Under the pieces are notes generated by a model. That model made no database searches. It saw only the letters and a program-made list of their open reading frames with translations, and was not told the DNA's origin. Shown in pieces: positions 1 through 5,633 of a DNA stretch of 8,779 nucleotides. Both the position numbers and the translations under genes were made by a program. Origin of the DNA: Verrucomicrobia subdivision 3 bacterium UBA7542. Lineage in GTDB: Bacteria; Verrucomicrobiota; Verrucomicrobiia; Limisphaerales; UBA11358. Numbering within the stretch: the first letter of the stretch is position 1; every line of letters starts with the position of its first letter. Where the stretch lies: positions 1 through 8,779 of the forward strand of contig DLMG01000276.1 in assembly GCA_002479245.1 (NCBI GenBank), read 5' to 3'.

Positions 1-425
1 TCGTCCCAATGCGCGACGGCGTGAACCGGTTCATATTGTTGCGCCCACAAATCGAGTTCGGCGCGGATGTCGGCGGGAATTTCGTCGAAGGGCACGAGGG
101 TTTCGCTGCAATGCTGGCAAATCAAACCGGACTCGCGCACATCGCGCGTGAATAATGGCAAGAACGGCGCCCGGCAGCACGGCGATTCCGCATAAGCCGC
201 CGGCGGCGTGGCCAGCCGCTTGAACCAGACCTGCCGGTCGTGCGCGAGTTGCGCCGCCAGCCGGTACGCGCCCATGAGCGGGTGCGAGAGCCGCCACGCC
301 CGGCCTTCGAGCTGGCCGAGCGTCTGCGCCAGCCAGCGCCCCAGCGTGAGGTCGTCCCAGCCCTGAAACGCCCGGCCGTATTCCTTCCACAACGAGTCGA
401 GCGGTGAATCCGATTCAAATGCCAT
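1..425 (-). CDS. Hypothetical protein with possible zinc ribbon, 3' end cut off
   Basis: An open frame runs from an ATG at 425 to the left edge with no stop, giving 141 residues of an incomplete protein. I do not recognise the family. The first 75 residues are rich in Trp, Leu and Arg and look helical (LWKEYGRAFQGWDDL near residue 12). Residues 83-106 hold Cys-Cys, then 18 residues, then Cys-x-x-Cys (CQHC), spacing that could bind zinc as a short ribbon or knuckle. An acidic stretch follows. Other frames here are longer on paper but give Arg/Ala/Pro-rich low-complexity translations typical of shadows in GC-rich DNA, whereas this frame has a balanced protein-like composition. No strong ribosome binding site is visible and there is no in-frame ATG in the 60 bases upstream. 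Function unknown; the zinc-ribbon reading is inference. Confidence 0.6.
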   Translation of the reverse strand, partial: MAFESDSPLDSLWKEYGRAFQGWDDLTLGRWLAQTLGQLEGRAWRLSHPLMGAYRLAAQLAHDRQVWFKRLATPPAAYAESPCCRAPFLPLFTRDVRESGLICQHCSETLVPFDEIPADIRAELDLWAQQYEPVHAVAHWD

Positions 426-619
426 CGTCGGCAGGATGGCGCGCGCGGGGAATTTTGTCGAGCGGCGTTGCAAAAAGTGGAGCCCATGGCCGGGATTGGC
501 TGGTCAACACCCGGTTTACGAAGTAAAAATACCCAATGTTTACAGCCATTTCAACAACATTTCGCACTTTTCAACTATTCTGTTTTTAACCCCCTGACTG
601 AAGGTTTTCGCCTGTCCCG
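426..619. other. Intergenic gap without a recognised gene
   Basis: About 190 bases between the unknown gene (start at 425) and the stop of the DUF6155-like gene (620). The stretch around 510-605 is AT-richer than its surroundings and may hold the promoter of the leftward gene. I see no convincing terminator or RNA gene. Confidence 0.5.
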
Positions 620-1177
620 TCACTCGCCAGCCAGTTCATTTTTGAGTTGATACACTTGGTCGCGCAAGGCATCGCCATACCCCCAGCCGATGTCGTCGGC
701 ATGGTTGGTCAGGCGCTGAATTCGCTCTCGAAATTGGGAATAAAATTCGCGGCCCTCGCCCATGAGCAGTTGCGCTATCTCGTTCAGCACCGACTCCAGG
801 CTGTTGTAAAAGGACTCGTTGATGTCGCCAAATTGATGCGTGAACTCGGTGCCGTTTTCCACATAAGTCAGCATCAGGTCAATTGTGCCATCCAGATTGC
901 CTGTAGCCTTTCGGTAATCGCGGATGGCCTTGCGAGCTTCGGACAGTTTAAGTTTTCCAAATCCGCGTACCGGGAAGAATTGTTCCACGATCTTGTGCCG
1001 ATATTTTTCCAACGCCGTGCCGGAGTTCTTCTCCGCCTGAAAACGGGCCTGGAGAAAATCACGGTTATCAGGCGATGCATCGTAAAGGTCTTTCACCAAC
1101 GCGATCAGTGCGGGTTTCGACCCATTGTCCAATTGCCGGCGAACATTCTGCCAGCCCGTGGATTTCTTTTCGCTCAT
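620..1177 (-). CDS. Small helical protein, DUF6155-like
   Basis: A 185-residue soluble protein with no signal peptide or membrane segment, rich in charged helical sequence. The pattern of an N-terminal LxxLVKDLYDAS-type helix, then a basic core (VEQFFPV..G.LKLSEARKAIRDYRKA, about residues 60-92), then a LMLTYVENG segment resembles the DUF6155 family as I remember it; no biochemical role is known to me. The ATG at 1177 is chosen over a TTG at 1198 because AAGGA lies at a proper distance before the ATG; the TTG would put that Shine-Dalgarno inside the gene. The stop of the upstream nucleotidyltransferase is 41 bases away on the same strand, so this is probably the third gene of the AbiE-like unit, though it could be an independent housekeeping or accessory gene. 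The gene is real; the family name is tentative. Confidence 0.7.
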   Translation of the reverse strand: MSEKKSTGWQNVRRQLDNGSKPALIALVKDLYDASPDNRDFLQARFQAEKNSGTALEKYRHKIVEQFFPVRGFGKLKLSEARKAIRDYRKATGNLDGTIDLMLTYVENGTEFTHQFGDINESFYNSLESVLNEIAQLLMGEGREFYSQFRERIQRLTNHADDIGWGYGDALRDQVYQLKNELAGE

Positions 1178-1218
1178 TCGAGTCCTTTTTGATTCCAAGG
1201 GGGGTGAAACAATAACGG

Positions 1219-2028
1219 CTATGTGCCGACGAGAAGCCGGCCCACGGTAACTACCTGTTCGCGCACGCGTCCACGGTCAGCCGCGTCACCGGGATAAAAT
1301 TCCGCCGCCCTTACTGGCCTATCCTGGCTCGTCTCGAAAAAGTCTGAATGCAGTACAGCCAACGCGGTGGCGTAAGCCAAATTCCCGGTGTCCTTTTCGG
1401 CGCGAAACGACGCCACTGCCGCCTCCGGCCCATCAATGAAACCTGTAACCGCGAGCAACACATCGTAGGCATCCTTCGGGCTGCGCCTTCCGGTTGGCCC
1501 GCCAAACGCATTCAGCTTGAGAACCAGCAGTGGCCCGATGCCCGCCACGGCGACTATGCAGGTTTGTTCCGATCCATACAGATCACGGCCACGTACTGTC
1601 ACCATGCGGCGACTGGCCAGCGCGCGGTTCACGCCGGGGATGACGCTCGCGATGACGTCATCCACAACACGCGCTCCGGTTGTGGATGGCGGGTCCTCGG
1701 TAAGAAAATCAAGATAGAGTGCGATGCTTCCAAATTTCCGCACCAGACGATTTCCTTCAGAAGCAAAACCCAGTCCGCCAAGATTGGTTTTGATCGTGCC
1801 GTACTGTCCGCCTGACGCTCCGAGCGTGATGCCGAAATCCACGTCCAACGCCACCGCGCCCGGCAGCCCGGGCACATCGCGGCGCGTCAGATAATGCACC
1901 GCCAATCCACCGACCAGAACAAGGTCATCCTGGTATCGCTCCGGAGAACGCCACGCCGTCAGCAAGGCCGCCTCGGCCGCCTCCAGACTGCGCGGCGGGT
2001 AATCATCAAACTTTCCGAACTTCGTCAT
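1219..2028 (-). CDS. AbiEii-type nucleotidyltransferase (toxin-like partner)
   Basis: A 269-residue protein of the polymerase-beta-like nucleotidyltransferase superfamily, AbiEii/MenT type. Visible motifs are the Gly-Gly pair at residues 40-41 (LVLVGGLAVHYL), the catalytic-type Asp-x-Asp at 62 and 64 (ALDVDFGI), a Lys near 171 (LVLKLNAF), and the family's late motif SPKDAYDV at 183-190 with Asp186 and Asp189. In characterised type IV toxin-antitoxin systems this partner transfers nucleotides, in MenT toxins onto tRNA acceptor ends, and the antitoxin gene lies just upstream. The same order is found here. The ATG at 2028 overlaps the upstream stop as ATGA and has GAGGGG six bases before it, which fixes the start; a TTG six bases earlier is less likely. 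Catalytic residues appear intact. Whether it is a toxin, and what it modifies, is inference from the family. Confidence 0.8.
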   Translation of the reverse strand: MTKFGKFDDYPPRSLEAAEAALLTAWRSPERYQDDLVLVGGLAVHYLTRRDVPGLPGAVALDVDFGITLGASGGQYGTIKTNLGGLGFASEGNRLVRKFGSIALYLDFLTEDPPSTTGARVVDDVIASVIPGVNRALASRRMVTVRGRDLYGSEQTCIVAVAGIGPLLVLKLNAFGGPTGRRSPKDAYDVLLAVTGFIDGPEAAVASFRAEKDTGNLAYATALAVLHSDFFETSQDRPVRAAEFYPGDAADRGRVREQVVTVGRLLVGT

Positions 2029-3152
2029 TTCCAACCCCTCGCAAAATCAGGCCATTTCCGCAATTCCGCTGCCTGGTCCTCGCCACGCAATCCGGCATTC
2101 TGAAGGTCTAGGTAAATCTGCACATCTGAAACCAGATTGAGTCCGCCCACGGATTGTGAAGGGCGCAAAACGCCCTCGTCTTTGGGCACCACCAGCCGCA
2201 GCACCCCGCTGCCTGACACCCGTCTGGCCAGTAGTTTTTCTGCAAGGACCGATTCTTCGGGAAATGATGTCACGTAGGCTGTAACCACTACGGGGGTAGT
2301 GTAGGGATGCCGCAGCCAGCCGGCAATCCATTGAGTGAATGCGTGCGGCTGCTTCCCAAGCACGTCCCGGAGCTTCTCCGCCAACTGAGTTGGATCACCC
2401 GACAATAGCGAGTACTCTCGTGTGGTGGTTCGCTTCGCCCATTCGTCGGCCCTTGCCCAACTATCCAGCAACGCTGCGGGCTTCGTCACCCGCAGACCAC
2501 CGGGTTCCTCCACCGCCCACTCGCGCGCAAGCAACTGCTTCCGCACCGCGCTGACCCAGCCGAGGCTGACTTGCGTCTCGCGGGCAAGCTCGACAACTTT
2601 CCAGGGACGCAGTGGTCCCTGGAGCAGAAACCGCAGCACTCGCGTGGCCTTCGGAGCGAATAGCGACCGCGCTTCGCGGCGTTCCCGGAAGGGATTTTCC
2701 GCCGAGCGTGTTTCAATGAAAACCTGGTCGAAGGCCAACCGGGCGTTTCCCGCCAGGTCGGCGTATCCAATCCCTGCGTCCTCGCAGAGATGCGCCGACT
2801 CTTCAGAAATGAATGGAGCCACCAGCACGCCGCAAGCCGGTTTATTGCCCGGCAATTGCTCCAGGAAGTGTTTCAACTGTAAGACTGCGGTGCGGACCTC
2901 ACGCGGTTGCCCAAGCCGCCGACATTCCACGACCAACGTCCAGCGCCGATCTTTGGCACGCACATCCGCGATCCAGTCCGGCCTTTCCGTCTTGCCTGGG
3001 TGACTGTTGGAAAGCATGGCTTCCGCCTTCAAAGACTTCAGTTCAAGGAATGGCACGCGCTCCAGCAGGCTGCGCAGCAATCCCTCGAACTCAGGTCTAA
3101 GTTCGTGCTCTTTCAGCTTGTTAATAGTTTTCACCACGCGGTGAAAATACAT
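2025..3152 (-). CDS. AbiEi-like antitoxin/regulator with N-terminal PD-(D/E)xK-like domain and wHTH
   Basis: A 375-residue cytoplasmic protein. Residues 58-78 (PDW...WTLVVECRR) carry the Asp and Glu of a restriction-endonuclease-like fold, but the usual ExK reads E76-C77-R78, so catalysis is doubtful. Residues 108-150 hold a conserved block (GVLVAPFISEESAHLC, GIGYADLAGNARLAF). Residues 160-225 look like a winged helix-turn-helix (LFAPKATRVLRFLL, SLGWVSAVRKQLLARE). The C-terminal part ends in a VSDVQIYLDL motif and resembles AbiEi-type antitoxins. The gene overlaps the nucleotidyltransferase by four bases (ATGA), so the two are translationally coupled, which supports a type IV toxin-antitoxin-like pair. 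The ATG at 3152 has no clear Shine-Dalgarno and lies inside an array of TTTCA half-sites, suggesting a very short leader and autoregulation by the HTH. A later start cannot be excluded. Function is inferred from family and context. Confidence 0.75.
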   Translation of the reverse strand: MYFHRVVKTINKLKEHELRPEFEGLLRSLLERVPFLELKSLKAEAMLSNSHPGKTERPDWIADVRAKDRRWTLVVECRRLGQPREVRTAVLQLKHFLEQLPGNKPACGVLVAPFISEESAHLCEDAGIGYADLAGNARLAFDQVFIETRSAENPFRERREARSLFAPKATRVLRFLLQGPLRPWKVVELARETQVSLGWVSAVRKQLLAREWAVEEPGGLRVTKPAALLDSWARADEWAKRTTTREYSLLSGDPTQLAEKLRDVLGKQPHAFTQWIAGWLRHPYTTPVVVTAYVTSFPEESVLAEKLLARRVSGSGVLRLVVPKDEGVLRPSQSVGGLNLVSDVQIYLDLQNAGLRGEDQAAELRKWPDFARGWK

Positions 3153-3231
3153 GATTCAGTGAAACCCGCAAGCTATATTTCATCAAAGGCGCCAGTTTCA
3201 GCGCCCGGTGAAATGGTTGTATTTACTGAAA
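3111..3231. promoter_or_regulatory. Probable operator: two 67-bp-phased units of four TTTCA/TGAAA half-sites
   Basis: TTTCA starts at 3111, 3129, 3178 and 3196; its complement TGAAA starts at 3142, 3160, 3209 and 3227. Each unit reads TTTCA-N13-TTTCA-N8-TGAAA-N13-TGAAA and is symmetric about its centre; the second unit repeats the first exactly 67 bp away. Apart from the 13-base steps across the two centres, successive starts are 18 bp apart. The array covers the start codon and first 14 codons of the AbiEi-like gene and the 79 bp upstream. A TATAGC on the minus strand at 3172-3177, between the two units, is a possible -10 element. AbiEi antitoxins are known to repress their own operon by binding inverted repeats at the promoter, so autoregulation is the simplest reading. 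The binding protein is inferred. Confidence 0.7.
3128..3147. repeat. Perfect 8-bp inverted repeat with 4-nt spacer
   Basis: TTTTCACC at 3128-3135 and GGTGAAAA at 3140-3147, separated by ACGC. This is the centre of the first operator unit and falls within codons 2-9 of the AbiEi-like gene, so it could also act as a hairpin near the start of the mRNA. Confidence 0.8.
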
Positions 3232-3282
3232 CAAGCGGCCTTCTGGATTCTATAAGTCCTTGGCGCAGAGGACGTCGCGGGT

Positions 3283-3310
3283 GTTGAAAAAACAACCGTG
3301 TTTTTTCGAC
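3283..3310. repeat. 11-bp A/T-rich inverted repeat
   Basis: GTTGAAAAAAC at 3283-3293 and GTTTTTTCGAC at 3300-3310 pair over 11 bp with one G-U and a 6-base loop. The stem is A-tract rich. It lies between the operator array and the decayed region and could be a weak bidirectional terminator or the trace of an old insertion end. There is no separate T-run after the stem. Confidence 0.45.
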
Positions 3311-3620
3311 TAGGTGTGGATGAGTTTCCGATGTTCACGCCACCGCGAACATGGCCTATTTCGTGAACCCGCTGAATGTGGCGACATCTCCAGTCCGGCG
3401 GCAGGATGGTCGAGCGGGTGTTGATTAGCGTTAGCCCAGAACTTTTCCTCCGAACCGCGCATTAGGAGAAGATGCGCAATGACCTCGTCAGTCGGGCACA
3501 TGACGCCGGCCCAAGTATCGCCGTAATAGCCAATCGGGTGCAGGCAAAGGGCGCATAGCGCATAGTTGACCTCTTCGTCTTGACGTAGCGCGATTGTCGG
3601 ACGCCCTTTGCGGAACAGGC
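3310..3620 (-). pseudogene. Possible unrecognised gene remnant
   Basis: On the minus strand this stretch reads as an open, protein-like sequence with no good start of its own. The central part (EEVNYALCALCLHPIGYYGD, then a Cys-Pro-Thr-Asp-Glu segment) has balanced composition and moderately GC-rich third positions; the last 30 residues look like non-coding translation. The open frame only looks longer because it continues antisense through the SRAP fragment and into the transposase gene. I recognise no family. It may be a fragment of a real gene left by rearrangement, or chance. Low confidence. Confidence 0.2.
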
Positions 3621-3630
3621 ATGTCATCCG

Positions 3631-3762
3631 CTGGAGGAGCCGTTGAAGATTTATCCGGTCAGTGACCTGGTGAACAGCCCCAAAACCGATGATGCGCGCT
3701 GCATCGAGCCGGTGGCGATTGACCGGGACTTTTTCGATCGGCAATGGTGGGGGGATTCTTGA
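3631..3762 (+). pseudogene. C-terminal fragment of SOS response-associated peptidase (SRAP, YedK/HMCES family)
   Basis: The plus-strand frame ending at the TGA of 3760-3762 encodes 43 residues, including EEPLKIYPVSDLVNSPKTDD followed by ARCIEPV. The YPVS..VN....D...CIEPV pattern is the C-terminal signature of SRAP proteins, which make a DNA-protein crosslink at abasic sites in single-stranded DNA. The family is usually around 200-230 residues. Here nothing upstream in the same frame matches: stops occur in frame around 3557 and 3587, and the catalytic N-terminal Cys2 is absent. The fragment is therefore a remnant whose 5' part was removed or replaced, with a breakpoint near 3620-3631. The heptamer repeat and then the IS110 element follow directly. 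Confidence 0.65.
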
Positions 3763-3763
3763 T

Positions 3764-3791
3764 GGTTGAGGGTTGAAGGTTGAGAGTTGAG
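3764..3791. repeat. Four tandem heptamers (GGTTGAG-like)
   Basis: GGTTGAG (3764), GGTTGAA (3771), GGTTGAG (3778) and AGTTGAG (3785) lie head to tail immediately after the SRAP stop codon. This purine-rich short tandem repeat is non-coding and may be a slippage-prone spacer. Confidence 0.8.
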
Positions 3792-3810
3792 GGGGAAAAA
3801 GTGTCAAAAG

Positions 3811-3821
3811 TGAGGACTGAT
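3811..3821. repeat. Left copy of 11-bp direct repeat flanking the IS110 element
   Basis: TGAGGACTGAT is repeated exactly at 5181-5191, 1370 bp away. It contains a CT dinucleotide (3817-3818), the core used by the characterised IS110 element IS621. It probably marks the left end. Confidence 0.55.
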
Positions 3822-3845
3822 AAACATTAAGGGCTGAGTGGCGAA

Positions 3846-3860
3846 GGAAGGTTTCCTTCC
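3846..3860. repeat. Inverted repeat in the IS leader
   Basis: GGAAGG (3846-3851) and CCTTCC (3855-3860) with a TTT loop, about 60 bases before the transposase start. It could fold as a small hairpin in the leader and belong to a guide RNA or a translation-control structure. Confidence 0.5.
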
Positions 3861-3919
3861 GGTAAAACATTGTTGTCCGAAGATCAAAAAACAAACAACG
3901 CAACCGAAAGGAAACCGAT

Positions 3920-5131
3920 ATGACGAAGCAATTAATGGCGGGAATCGACCTGCATAGCAACAACATGTTTTGCGGCATTGTGGACCAAGACGGGAAACGG
4001 GTGTACGAGCAGAAATTGCCTTGTGAGCTGCCCCGAGTGCTCCAGGCGCTCAAGCCTTTCAAGGGGCGGATTGAGAAGATTGCCGTCGAATCCACCTACA
4101 ACTGGTACTGGCTGGTGGACGGCTTGCAGGACCAACATTATCCGGTGGTGCTGGCCAATCCGGCCAAGATGGAGCAGTACAACGGTCTTAAAGTCACCGA
4201 CGACAAATCCGACGCCTTCTTTCTGGCCGAGATGCTGCGGTTGAACATTTTGCCCACCGGCCACATTTGCGACCGACAATGGCGCCCGGTGCGGGACCTG
4301 TTGCGCCGGCGGCTGTCCTTGGTGCGCCAGCGCACGAGCCTGATCCTAAGCTTGAAGAGTCTGCACGTACGAACGACCGGCCAGGATCTGCCGCTGGGCC
4401 AGCTCAAGGCGCTGCCGCCGGAGTCCGCCGGCGGGCTTTTTGAGAATCCCTTCGACCAATTGACCGCCCAAGTACAGACGCAGCTTCTGGATCAATTCAA
4501 TCAACGCATTGGTGAAATAGAAAAAGCGCTGCTCGGGAAGGTTTCAGGGCTGCCCCGGTATCAGGTGCTGCAGAGTCTGCCGGGCGTGGGAACCATTTTG
4601 GGTCTGACGATCACTCTGGAAACGGGCGATCCCACCCGCTTTGCCAGCGCCGGGTGTTACGCCAGTTACTGCCGCTGTGTGGATTCGCGGCGCCTTTCCA
4701 ACGGAAAGAAAAAGGGCCGGAACAATGAGAAGTGCGGGAACAAATACCTGGCTTGGGCCTATGTGGAAGCGGCCAACTTTGCCAAGCGCTACGACGCGCA
4801 GTGCCGCAGATTTTTCGACCGCAAGGCGGCGCAGAGCAATACGATGGTGGCGACCAAATCGCTGGCCTGCAAGCTGGCCAAGGCGGCCTGGCACATGATG
4901 AGTCAGCAGACGTCCTCCGATGCGGGCCGGATGTTTCCGGGCCAAGCCGGGGCAATCCGGCCGGATGAAACAAAGGCTGGAGGCACTGCGGTTGGCGACG
5001 CGCCTATTCGCACGGGCCAGGCCGGTCCGTTACGCGGTCGCGACCGGCGGCGACGCGAGCTGAAAAGCTCGGAAGCCCGTCGCCGCCGCCGGCCGGCCCG
5101 AGCGAATAAACGGCGCGACGACGATTTGTGA
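3920..5131 (+). CDS. IS110-family transposase (DEDD/Ser recombinase)
   Basis: A 403-residue transposase. The N-terminal RuvC-like domain shows the DEDD set: D10 (AGIDLHSNN), E57 (IAVESTYNW), D95 and D98 (TDDKSDAFF). A helical linker follows, then the C-terminal Transposase_20 domain (LQSLPGVGTILGLTITLETGD, 218-237) with the Ser-bearing motif RRLSNGKKKGR (S260) and KCGNKYLAW. It catalyses RNA-guided insertion and excision of its own element. A good Shine-Dalgarno (AAAGGA) lies before the ATG. After about residue 330 the sequence stops looking like the family. From about 360 it is an Arg-rich tail encoded by the GC-rich hairpin at 5005-5108, so the tail may be a by-product of a structured RNA or of an old frameshift. 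All catalytic residues are present, so it may be active. Confidence 0.93.
   Translation: MTKQLMAGIDLHSNNMFCGIVDQDGKRVYEQKLPCELPRVLQALKPFKGRIEKIAVESTYNWYWLVDGLQDQHYPVVLANPAKMEQYNGLKVTDDKSDAFFLAEMLRLNILPTGHICDRQWRPVRDLLRRRLSLVRQRTSLILSLKSLHVRTTGQDLPLGQLKALPPESAGGLFENPFDQLTAQVQTQLLDQFNQRIGEIEKALLGKVSGLPRYQVLQSLPGVGTILGLTITLETGDPTRFASAGCYASYCRCVDSRRLSNGKKKGRNNEKCGNKYLAWAYVEAANFAKRYDAQCRRFFDRKAAQSNTMVATKSLACKLAKAAWHMMSQQTSSDAGRMFPGQAGAIRPDETKAGGTAVGDAPIRTGQAGPLRGRDRRRRELKSSEARRRRRPARANKRRDDDL
5005..5108 (+). ncRNA. Large GC-rich hairpin in the 3' end of the transposase gene (candidate IS-encoded structured RNA)
   Basis: 5005-5025 pairs with 5089-5108: 19 bp with one A-A mismatch (5012/5101) and a bulged A at 5019. 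A 20-nt one-sided bulge (5026-5045) follows, then a perfect 10-bp stem (5046-5055 with 5078-5087), a 6-nt bulge (5072-5077), and a 6-bp stem CGAGCT/AGCTCG closed by a GAAA tetraloop (5062-5065). Stems interrupted by large one-sided loops at the recombinase end of an IS110-type element recall the bridge RNA, found upstream of the CDS in the IS110 group and downstream in the IS1111 group. The fold is seen directly; the RNA role is inference. Confidence 0.45.
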
Positions 5132-5137
5132 AATTTA

Positions 5138-5210
5138 GGGAGAGCCGTTAGAAGCTTGTAAAGGGGTTGGCGCAAAACCCTGAGGACTGATTGGCTCTGG
5201 CGGCTCTCCC
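5138..5210. repeat. 10-bp perfect inverted repeat spanning the IS right end
   Basis: GGGAGAGCCG (5138-5147) and CGGCTCTCCC (5201-5210) are exact reverse complements 53 bases apart. An inner GGGTT/AACCC pair lies between them (about 5164-5180). The left arm is inside the predicted element and the right arm outside it. Confidence 0.6.
5181..5191. repeat. Right copy of 11-bp direct repeat flanking the IS110 element
   Basis: TGAGGACTGAT identical to 3811-3821, with the CT core at 5187-5188. It is the predicted right boundary of the element. Confidence 0.55.
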
Positions 5211-5633
5211 GCCAAAAAAAGCAAATGCGGCTTGGACATTTTAAAGCGATTCGACTGTGCCGTGAGTCAGCCAAGGGTTGGACTCGGTCTCTGCGGAAAC
5301 CGGGAAACCATAGTTCTTAAGAACTGAATGAACACGGCCCGGCACTGAACGTTTTCTGGACTCGAATACGAGTTGGGCGCGGCCATAACCAGCAGCCACC
5401 GGCTGCCAGAGCCGCGCTAGAACCGGATGGGTGACTGAACGGATCGCTTGCATGGCGCTCCGAATCATACGAAAGAAGTGAAGGGTTCGAATGCGGCTTT
5501 TGAAATGCTCTTGAGCAGCACGATGGCTCAACTCAAAAAAGTTGAGGGCGACAGCTTTTTACCTGTTGACATCCGCCCTAATGGGCGACCCCTTTCCGGC
5601 GAGCAGTTTTTCGTCTTTTTTTTCCAATTCACT
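5211..5633. other. Intergenic region with several palindromes, no convincing gene
   Basis: About 420 bases between the IS element and the MFS stop. It holds a 14-bp perfect palindrome AGTTCTTAAGAACT (5312-5325); a nested hairpin with arms GCGCGGC/GCCGCGC (5377-5383, 5411-5417) around GCAGCC/GGCTGC (5392-5397, 5401-5406); CTCAACT/AGTTGAG (5527-5546); and CGCCC-TAAT-GGGCG near 5575-5588. The 9-mer GGCTCTGGC at 5193-5201 recurs inverted at 5405-5413. A 96-codon minus-strand frame (5241-5531) exists but shows no family or ribosome binding site that I trust. The region may contain a dispersed intergenic repeat of the genome. Confidence 0.5.

Larger units (their letters stand above)
3817..5186 (+). 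mobile_element. IS110-family insertion sequence, about 1.37 kb
   Basis: The element is defined by an IS110-type DEDD/Ser transposase and an 11-bp direct repeat at both predicted ends (3811-3821 and 5181-5191). Members of this family lack classical terminal inverted repeats and insert by a bridge-RNA-guided, recombinase-like reaction at a short core. The exact ends could lie anywhere within the repeat; I place them at the CT cores. About 100 nt of non-coding DNA precede the transposase and 55 nt follow it. There is strong RNA-fold potential at the 3' end of the coding region (5005-5108). The insertion lies just beyond the SRAP remnant and the heptamers. Confidence 0.6.

Noticed and set aside
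31..487. Two longer-looking minus-strand frames (31-390 and 122-487) at the left edge
   Set aside because: Arg/Ala-rich shadow translations; a third frame from 425 to the edge gives a balanced protein with a Cys pattern and no stop.
647..1192. Plus-strand 181-codon frame opposite the DUF6155-like gene
   Set aside because: Antisense shadow; the minus-strand frame has a proper Shine-Dalgarno and family-like motifs.
3310..4095. A 261-codon minus-strand frame taken as a whole gene
   Set aside because: Its N-terminal part is antisense to the transposase and its middle is antisense to the SRAP fragment and heptamers; only 3310-3620 might be a remnant.
5241..5531. 96-codon minus-strand frame in the intergenic region
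   Set aside because: No recognisable domain or Shine-Dalgarno, and it overlaps several palindromes; kept only as part of the intergenic description.
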